Assembly: GCA_003157225.1 (NCBI GenBank)
Contig: PMIZ01000317.1
Span: 1 to 11,191, forward strand
DNA length: 11,191 nucleotides
From: Actinomycetota bacterium
GTDB lineage: Bacteria; Actinomycetota; Thermoleophilia; RBG-16-64-13
Reading direction: 5' to 3'
Program-made: the position numbers and the translations under genes
The notes under the pieces: model-generated
Database searches by the model: none
The model's input: the letters and a program-made list of their open reading frames with translations, nothing else
What the model was told of the DNA's origin: nothing
Part shown: piece after piece, positions 6,361-11,191 of the stretch
How positions within the stretch are numbered: position 1 is the stretch's first letter
Layout: each line of letters begins with the position of its first letter

Positions 6361-7320
6361 GTGATACCAGAAGAGGTCAAGAACGTAGCCATCTTTGGAG
6401 CCGGGACCATGGGACCGGGCCTGGCACAAGTCTTTGCCACCGCCGGATACAACGTGACCATGTACTCGCGCAAGGCCGAGACCCTTGAGAAGGGATTGTC
6501 GGTTCTCAAGGCCAACCTCGGCACCTTCGCCGAGAACGGGTTGCTCGAGGAGAGCGCCGTTGCCGGCGTGCTGGCGCGCATAAGGACCACCCAGTCCGTG
6601 GAAGAGGCAGCCCGGGACGCCGACTTCGTGATCGAGAGCATCGCGGAGAAGCTGGATGCCAAGAAGGTCCTCTATGAAGAGCTCGATGCTGTTTGTCCTG
6701 ACCGGACCATCTTCACCAGCAACACTTCCTACCTGAACATCTACGACGTCATGCCGGCCCGCCGCCTGGCTCAGACCGTGATCGCCCACTGGTTCGCGCC
6801 GCCGCAGATCGTTCCCTTGGTCGAAGTGGTCAAGGGACCGGAGACCAGCCAAGAGACCGTCGACTTCGTCGTCGACCTCCTCAAGAAGGTGGACAGGGTT
6901 CCCACGGTGCTGGAGAAGTTCGTCCCTGGCTTCTGCATCAACCGGTTTCTGCGGATCATCGGCCGCGAGATCTTCTTCCTGCTCGACAATGGCTACATGA
7001 CCGCCGATCAGCTTGACCTGGCCGTGAAGGCCAGCATCATCCCGCGGGCCATGGTGCTCGGCTTTGTCCAGCGCTACGACTTCACCGGCGTCGACCTCAG
7101 CTACGGCAACCTGCAGAACCCCAACTTCATCGAGGCCCCCATCGACAACCAGCCCAAGAGCCTGGTCGAGTTGATGGAGCAGGGCGATCTGGGCGTGAAG
7201 ACCGGCAAGGGCTTCTTCGACTACACCGATCGTCCGCTGGAGCAGGTGCTACGCGAGCGGGATGCCGCGATGATCAAGGTGTTCGAGGCCGTCAAGGATC
7301 TCATCTACAAGCGGATATAG
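6361..7320 (+). CDS. 3-hydroxyacyl-CoA dehydrogenase family NAD-dependent dehydrogenase
   Basis: This 319-residue oxidoreductase should convert a 3-hydroxy acid or 3-hydroxyacyl-CoA to the 3-keto form with NAD+. The N-terminal Rossmann motif is FGAGTMG (G13, G15, G18). The middle shows S120-N-T-S, catalytic H143 in AHWFAPP and E155 in PLVEVV, then N194 in PGFCINRF. A C-terminal helical domain follows, ending with TGKGFFDYTD. The single-domain length matches small family members such as L-carnitine dehydrogenase as well as 3-hydroxybutyryl-CoA dehydrogenase. The start taken is GTG 6361, 5 bases after AGGGAG (6350-6355); GTG 6358 is the alternative but sits too close. It leads the operon, 21 bases before the BKACE gene. 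That pairing favours a free 3-hydroxy acid as substrate, as in carnitine degradation. Confidence 0.88.
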   Translation: MIPEEVKNVAIFGAGTMGPGLAQVFATAGYNVTMYSRKAETLEKGLSVLKANLGTFAENGLLEESAVAGVLARIRTTQSVEEAARDADFVIESIAEKLDAKKVLYEELDAVCPDRTIFTSNTSYLNIYDVMPARRLAQTVIAHWFAPPQIVPLVEVVKGPETSQETVDFVVDLLKKVDRVPTVLEKFVPGFCINRFLRIIGREIFFLLDNGYMTADQLDLAVKASIIPRAMVLGFVQRYDFTGVDLSYGNLQNPNFIEAPIDNQPKSLVELMEQGDLGVKTGKGFFDYTDRPLEQVLRERDAAMIKVFEAVKDLIYKRI

Positions 7321-7341
7321 AGCGGGCAGACAGGAGCGACC

Positions 7342-8196
7342 ATGAAACTACCTGCGGGCAAAGTCATCATCACCGCCTCCCTGAACGGTGCGTTCGTCAG
7401 CAAGGACATGAACCCCAACACTCCGGAGCAGCCCGGCGAGATTGCGCAAGCGGCGCTGGAGTGCTACAACGTGGGCGCTTCCATCGTCCACATCCACGCC
7501 CGGGACGAGAAGGGCCAGCCCACGGGCACCAAGGAGAAGTTCGAGGAGATCATGGCCGCGGTCCGCGGCAAGTGCAAAGAGATCATCGTGCAGTTCTCCA
7601 CCGGTGGGGGCGCCAACCTCACCATCGAAGAGCGGGTGCGCTGCCTGGACGCCAAGCCCGAGTCGGCCTCGCTCAACATGGGTACCCTGATGCGCCAGAC
7701 CGGCGCTTTCGCCGGCACGCCGTTCTCCAACCTCACCAAGGACATCGAGGCCTGGGCTGCCAAGATGAAGGAGCTCGACATCAAGCCCGAGATGGAGTGC
7801 TACTCGCAGAGCATGTACCGGGACGTGAGCAACCTCATCAAGAAGGACCTGCTCAAGCCCCCCTACTACGTGAACTTCGTGCTCGGCATGACATACCAGG
7901 GAGCCATCGAGGCCACCCCGGAGATGCTCTATTCCATGTACCAGTTCCTGCCAGAGAACTGCTTGTTCAACTGCACGGCTACCTCGGCGGCGCAGTTACC
8001 GGTCACGACGGCGGCGATGATCCTGGGCGGCAGCGTCCGCGTGGGGCTCGAGGACAACATCTACTATTCCAAAGGCGTGCTCGCGAAGAGCAACGCACAG
8101 CTGGTCGAGCGGTCCGCCCGCCTCGCCCGGGAGCTCAACATCGAGCCGACGACTCCGGATGAGGCCCGGCAGATTCTCGGAATAGTCAAACGCTGA
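7342..8196 (+). CDS. Beta-keto acid cleavage enzyme (BKACE, DUF849)
   Basis: BKACE enzymes are zinc-dependent TIM-barrel proteins that condense a beta-keto acid with acetyl-CoA and split it into acetoacetate or acetoacetyl-CoA plus a shortened product. This one has 284 residues, the usual length. The zinc site is visible as H50-I-H52-A-R and the Glu of RVGLEDN (about E237). Other family marks are ITASLNGA at the N-terminus, QFSTGGGANL, SLNMGTL, PEMECYS and the C-terminal KGVLAKSNAQLVER. Where the lysine-fermentation enzyme Kce has an acidic residue binding the substrate amino group (Glu14, from memory), this protein has F18. The substrate is therefore probably not 3-keto-5-aminohexanoate. ATG 7342 is preceded by AGGAG (7332-7336). 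It is co-directional with the dehydrogenase and an SDR, forming a degradation operon. Confidence 0.93.
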   Translation: MKLPAGKVIITASLNGAFVSKDMNPNTPEQPGEIAQAALECYNVGASIVHIHARDEKGQPTGTKEKFEEIMAAVRGKCKEIIVQFSTGGGANLTIEERVRCLDAKPESASLNMGTLMRQTGAFAGTPFSNLTKDIEAWAAKMKELDIKPEMECYSQSMYRDVSNLIKKDLLKPPYYVNFVLGMTYQGAIEATPEMLYSMYQFLPENCLFNCTATSAAQLPVTTAAMILGGSVRVGLEDNIYYSKGVLAKSNAQLVERSARLARELNIEPTTPDEARQILGIVKR

Positions 8197-8246
8197 ACGG
8201 TATTGCCCGCAGGTAACGCTGAGGCGAAAGGACGGTAGGGACGACC

Positions 8247-9029
8247 GTGGAAATAGCGCCAGATCTATTCTCCCTCAAGGGCAGGAACATCGTGATCGTC
8301 GGGGGAGCCGGCGGCATCGGCAGGGGCCTGGCTCAGGGCTTCGTCACCTACGGTGGCCGGGTGGCGATCGCCGACATCAACGAAGCGGCCATGGCGGAGG
8401 TGTCCAAGGAGATCGAAGCGGCGACCGGCGAGAAGGTCAAAGGCTACTCGGTCAACACCGACCAGGAGAGCAGTGTTCAGGAGCTGGTGGCGAAGGCTGC
8501 CAGCGACATGGGGCGCATTCACGTGCTCGTGAACGCTCAGGGCTTCAACATCAAGTCGGCGGCCACCGAGTTCCCCATGGAGGCCTGGGACAAGCTCTTC
8601 TCCGTGAACGTCCGCGGCGTCATGATGTGCTGCAAGAACTTCGCGGCGCATATGGTGGAGCAGGGTGGGGGCAAGATCATCAACATGTCTTCGATACGAG
8701 GGCAGCGGGGAGCCTTGGGCGGCAACCTTGGCTACTGCTCCACGAAGGGCGCGATCGACATGATGACCAAGCAACTGGGGGTCGAGCTGGCAGCGAAGAA
8801 CGTGCAGGTGAACGCCCTCGGTCCCATCATCACCATCACTCCTATGACCGAGGAGACCGTCAACAAGGACGCGACCCGCTACGAGAAGATGCTGCAGAAC
8901 ATCCCTATGGGCCGCATGGGCAGGGTCTCCGACCTCATCGGCCCGGCCGTGTTTCTCGCCTCGGCGGCTTCCGATTTCGTGACCGGCACCATTCTGTATC
9001 CTGATGGCGGTACCATGGCCTTCGTCTAA
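8247..9029 (+). CDS. Short-chain dehydrogenase/reductase (SDR)
   Basis: This 260-residue classical SDR is an NAD(P)-dependent oxidoreductase acting on a hydroxyl or keto group. The cofactor motif is a variant, GGAGGIG (residues 19-25), with Gly in place of the usual Thr. The NNAG element is replaced by NAQG. The catalytic residues are Ser149 (NMSSIRG), Tyr163 and Lys167 (YCSTK), with the typical C-terminal DGG followed by TMAFV. Acidic D41 (IADIN) after the second strand suggests NAD preference. The gene begins at GTG 8247 with GGTAGGG (8234-8240) upstream and follows the BKACE gene by 50 bases. Similarity in style to gluconate 5-dehydrogenase and 3-oxoacyl reductase groups does not fix a substrate. 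It probably acts on the imported compound or on a BKACE product. Confidence 0.88.
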   Translation: MEIAPDLFSLKGRNIVIVGGAGGIGRGLAQGFVTYGGRVAIADINEAAMAEVSKEIEAATGEKVKGYSVNTDQESSVQELVAKAASDMGRIHVLVNAQGFNIKSAATEFPMEAWDKLFSVNVRGVMMCCKNFAAHMVEQGGGKIINMSSIRGQRGALGGNLGYCSTKGAIDMMTKQLGVELAAKNVQVNALGPIITITPMTEETVNKDATRYEKMLQNIPMGRMGRVSDLIGPAVFLASAASDFVTGTILYPDGGTMAFV

Positions 9030-9058
9030 CACGGCACATTGGGGGAGACAGCACGGGT

Positions 9059-9880
9059 ATGGCGAAGACAACCACAAAGACGGAACCACGAGCCAAGGCC
9101 GCAAACGGCGCGGACGGTGCTCTGGTAGTGCGCGCGTTAGCCAAGGGTCTTAGCATCCTCGGCCTGTTCGACGCGGAGAACCGCGAGTGGACCCTGGACG
9201 AGATAGCCGTGCGCACGGGTCTTCCGAGGATGACCGCGTATCGCATGATCCGAACCATGGAGTCGTCGCGGTATCTCGTTCGGGACACGGTGACCAACCG
9301 CTATCATCTGGGCCCGGCCCTCCTCGCCACTATGTATCTGTCGGGGGGCTACGCCGAACTGGCTGCCATCGTCAGACCCTACCTCTGCGAACTGACCGAC
9401 AAGACCAGTGAAGCGTCCACGCTCGCGATCGAAGTCGATGGCGTGGCCGTTAGCGTCGACATGGTCGACACTCCCAGGCCGCTCAGGCGTGAGGTAGCGG
9501 TAGGCCGCATCATCGGCGACACCGCCAGCGCCAACGGCAAGATCTTCGCGGCCTACAAGACGGGCGCGGAGCGGGCGGAGATTTTGGCGCAACTGCATCC
9601 GCAACTGACGCCTCGCACCATCACCGACTCGCAGACCCTGGCTCACGAGCTCGACCGGGTGGCGAAGGAAGGTGTTGCTTTCGACATCGAGGAACGCAAT
9701 CTGGGCACCTGCGCCGTCGCCGCTCCTGTCCGTGACCAACTGGGCAAGGTGGTCGCCGCGCTGTCGGTGATCGTTCCGTCCGGAAGGTTCGGTCCCGACG
9801 AGAAGCTGAAATACGCTGAGGCAGTGAAGGCCACAGCGGCCTCGTTGTCAGCCTTCTTGGGATACGCGCGGCGGGAATAG
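9059..9880 (+). CDS. IclR-family transcriptional regulator
   Basis: This 273-residue regulator has the IclR architecture. A basic, low-complexity N-terminal tail (residues 1-20) precedes a winged helix-turn-helix (about 21-85, with TLDEIAVRTGLPRMTAYRMI and a wing ending YHLGPALL). A GAF-like effector-binding domain follows, with ASTLAIEVDG, REVAVGRIIGDTASANGKIFAA and GVAFDIEERNLGTCAVAAPV. IclR proteins sense small carboxylates and often control neighbouring catabolic genes. It lies 29 bases after the SDR, within the same-strand cluster instead of divergent, so it is probably co-transcribed and autoregulated. ATG 9059 has a GGGGGAG site (9041-9047) at a rather long 11-base spacing, so its translation may be weak. 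Its likely target is the promoter region at 6274-6309, which is inference. Confidence 0.93.
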   Translation: MAKTTTKTEPRAKAANGADGALVVRALAKGLSILGLFDAENREWTLDEIAVRTGLPRMTAYRMIRTMESSRYLVRDTVTNRYHLGPALLATMYLSGGYAELAAIVRPYLCELTDKTSEASTLAIEVDGVAVSVDMVDTPRPLRREVAVGRIIGDTASANGKIFAAYKTGAERAEILAQLHPQLTPRTITDSQTLAHELDRVAKEGVAFDIEERNLGTCAVAAPVRDQLGKVVAALSVIVPSGRFGPDEKLKYAEAVKATAASLSAFLGYARRE

Positions 9881-9948
9881 GAGGCGAGGTCGCGACGCCG
9901 AGCGTTTGCGGCCTCCTTGGCGACTCTCAGGCTGCCGCGTGCTATGGG

Positions 9949-9974
9949 TCGTCGCGTCGCCCGCGGGGCGACGA
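9949..9974 (+). promoter_or_regulatory. Hairpin just before the MBL-fold gene's ribosome site
   Basis: CGTCGCCC (9955-9962) pairs perfectly with GGGCGACG (9966-9973) over a 3-base loop. A second copy of the left arm, TCGTCGC (9949-9955), could instead pair with GCGACGA (9968-9974). The ribosome site AAGGGAG (9976-9982) follows at once, so the fold may affect translation or protect the mRNA end. No T-run follows, so it is a poor terminator. It sits in the 107-base gap after the IclR gene. Confidence 0.4.
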
Positions 9975-9987
9975 GAAGGGAGCGAAT

Positions 9988-10914
9988 GTGCCGCTGAGAT
10001 ACAGGGTCTTTCTTCATAGCTACCTGGGCTTCAACAGCAACTCGACCCTCTTCTACGGGGACCGGGACGCCATCCTCATCGACGCATCCCAATTGCTCAG
10101 CGACACCCACAGGATGATCGCCGAGATCATCCCGATGCGGAAGAATCTCACCCATATCTACGTGTCTCACTTCCATCCCGATCACCATTTCGGACTAGGC
10201 GTCCTCGCGAGCGCCTTCCCGTCGGCGAAGCTGGTGGCCTTGCCGAGCGTGGTGAAGGACGTGGTCTTCACCGCCAGCGACAAGGTCGACATGTGGGCCA
10301 TCGATCGCTTCGGCCCTGACATTCCCACGAAGACCACCATCCCCATGCCCATGCATGAGCCTCGTCTCGAGCTCGAGGGCAAGGAGTTGCACTTCTCGGA
10401 CGGATGGGAGGGCGACAGCGTGAACAACTCCGTAGTGTGGGTCCCGTCCATCGGTGTGGCTTGCGCCACGGACGTCGCCTTCCACGACTGCAACCTCTGG
10501 CCGATCGAGAGCAACGTCGAGCGGCGGGTGAAGTGGAGGGCGTCCATCAGCAAACTGCGCGACTTCGGTGCCCGCATCATCATCCCCGGCCACCACGACG
10601 AGGCCAAGCTCAAGGCGCTCGAAGAAGTGCAGGACGACCACTCCCGCACATACACCGCCTGCATCGACTGGTCGCTCAAATACCTCGACGTCTACGAGGA
10701 CGCCTACAATACGGCCAGAAATGGCACCGAACTGCTGGCGGCTATGAACAAACACTACGCCGACGTCAAAGCCGAGGACTTCGCCATCCATTGGCAGGCC
10801 CGACTCTTGTTTCCTCACGGCTGTCCCGACTGGTTCACGTCGCTCCCGGGCGAACCGGGCAAGATCTTTCTCAATCCAAGCGGCGGGTTCGACGGCGACC
10901 CGCCCAGAGAGTAA
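9988..10914 (+). CDS. Metallo-beta-lactamase-fold protein with altered metal site
   Basis: This 308-residue protein is likely cytoplasmic, with no signal peptide. The MBL signature HFHPDHH is present with H61, H63, D65 and H66, as is the later TDVAF aspartate (D162) and the PGHH histidine pair (H202/H203). The middle metal-ligand histidine, normally in a G-H-S/T-P-G motif, is not seen; the matching segment reads EGDSVNNS, placing D143 there. It may therefore bind one metal or use a different set, and a standard thioesterase or glyoxalase II activity is not assured. The start is GTG 9988 with AAGGGAG at 9976-9982; an ATG two bases earlier is out of frame. It is followed 11 bases later by a second SDR. 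A hydrolase role, for example on a CoA- or lactone-type intermediate, is possible but not shown. Confidence 0.85.
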   Translation: MPLRYRVFLHSYLGFNSNSTLFYGDRDAILIDASQLLSDTHRMIAEIIPMRKNLTHIYVSHFHPDHHFGLGVLASAFPSAKLVALPSVVKDVVFTASDKVDMWAIDRFGPDIPTKTTIPMPMHEPRLELEGKELHFSDGWEGDSVNNSVVWVPSIGVACATDVAFHDCNLWPIESNVERRVKWRASISKLRDFGARIIIPGHHDEAKLKALEEVQDDHSRTYTACIDWSLKYLDVYEDAYNTARNGTELLAAMNKHYADVKAEDFAIHWQARLLFPHGCPDWFTSLPGEPGKIFLNPSGGFDGDPPRE

Positions 10915-10925
10915 GGGGACGAGAG

Positions 10926-11191
10926 ATGCAACTCGAAGGCAAGGTAGCGCTAATTACAGGCGGCGGCACCGGCATCGGCGGGGCGGTGGCCAAGCGGTTC
11001 GTCGATGAAGGCGCGAAGATCGTGATCACGGGTCGGCGGAGGGAGATGTTGGACCAGATCGCTGCGTCGCTGCCCGCGGGGAGCGTCACCGTCTTCTGCG
11101 GAGATGTCTGCGAAGAGGGGAACGCCGAGAAGATGGTCCAAACGGCTCTGGGCTACACTGGCCGGCTGGACATCCTGGTGAACAACGCCGG
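10926..11191 (+). CDS. Short-chain dehydrogenase/reductase (3' partial)
   Basis: This is the N-terminal 88 codons of a second classical SDR, cut off by the window end. The cofactor motif TGGGTGIG (residues 11-18) is canonical. An ITGRR segment after the second strand suggests NADP preference by its Arg pair, and the NNAG motif is reached at the very end. The catalytic Ser-Tyr-Lys lies beyond the window. ATG 10926 follows the MBL stop by 11 bases with a GGGGAC/GAGAG-type ribosome site, so the two are co-transcribed. It differs from the upstream SDR in its cofactor motifs, so it is not a recent duplicate. Its substrate is unknown. Confidence 0.88.
   Translation, partial: MQLEGKVALITGGGTGIGGAVAKRFVDEGAKIVITGRRREMLDQIAASLPAGSVTVFCGDVCEEGNAEKMVQTALGYTGRLDILVNNA

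Overview
The window is GC-rich (roughly 60-65% by eye) and every convincing gene lies on the + strand. Pointers to the host are many GTG starts, clear Shine-Dalgarno sites and a solute-binding lipoprotein with a long Thr/Ala/Ser linker after its lipobox. These suggest a high-GC Gram-positive bacterium, probably an Actinomycetota member. That placement is inferred from style; there is no marker gene.

Region 1 (1-4408) is a branched-chain-amino-acid type (HAAT family) ABC importer. It runs livH (5' truncated), livM, livG, livF and then the lipoprotein livK. Junctions are tight or overlapping, so it reads as one operon. An 11-bp perfect hairpin (4447-4477) closes it.

Region 2 (4572-5927) is a fold-type-I, class-III aminotransferase of the glutamate-1-semialdehyde-aminomutase-like group, with its own Shine-Dalgarno site. 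A gap of about 430 bases follows. It holds a tRNA-3'-half-like segment, several mutually exclusive hairpins, a textbook intrinsic terminator (6172-6209) and a promoter-like segment (6274-6309).

Region 3 (6361-11191) is a catabolic cluster: a 3-hydroxyacyl-CoA-dehydrogenase-fold dehydrogenase, a beta-keto acid cleavage enzyme (BKACE/DUF849), a short-chain dehydrogenase (SDR), an IclR-type regulator, a metallo-beta-lactamase-fold protein with an unusual metal site, and the start of a second SDR cut by the window end.

Taken together, the window looks like an uptake-and-degradation locus for a small amino- or hydroxy-acid. The importer brings in the compound. The aminotransferase and/or dehydrogenases would make a beta-keto acid. 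BKACE would then cleave it with acetyl-CoA, giving acetoacetate or acetoacetyl-CoA and a shorter product. The logic resembles carnitine degradation (dehydrogenase plus BKACE) and lysine fermentation (Kce), but the gene set matches neither exactly and the substrate is unknown. No mobile element, CRISPR array or complete RNA gene was seen.
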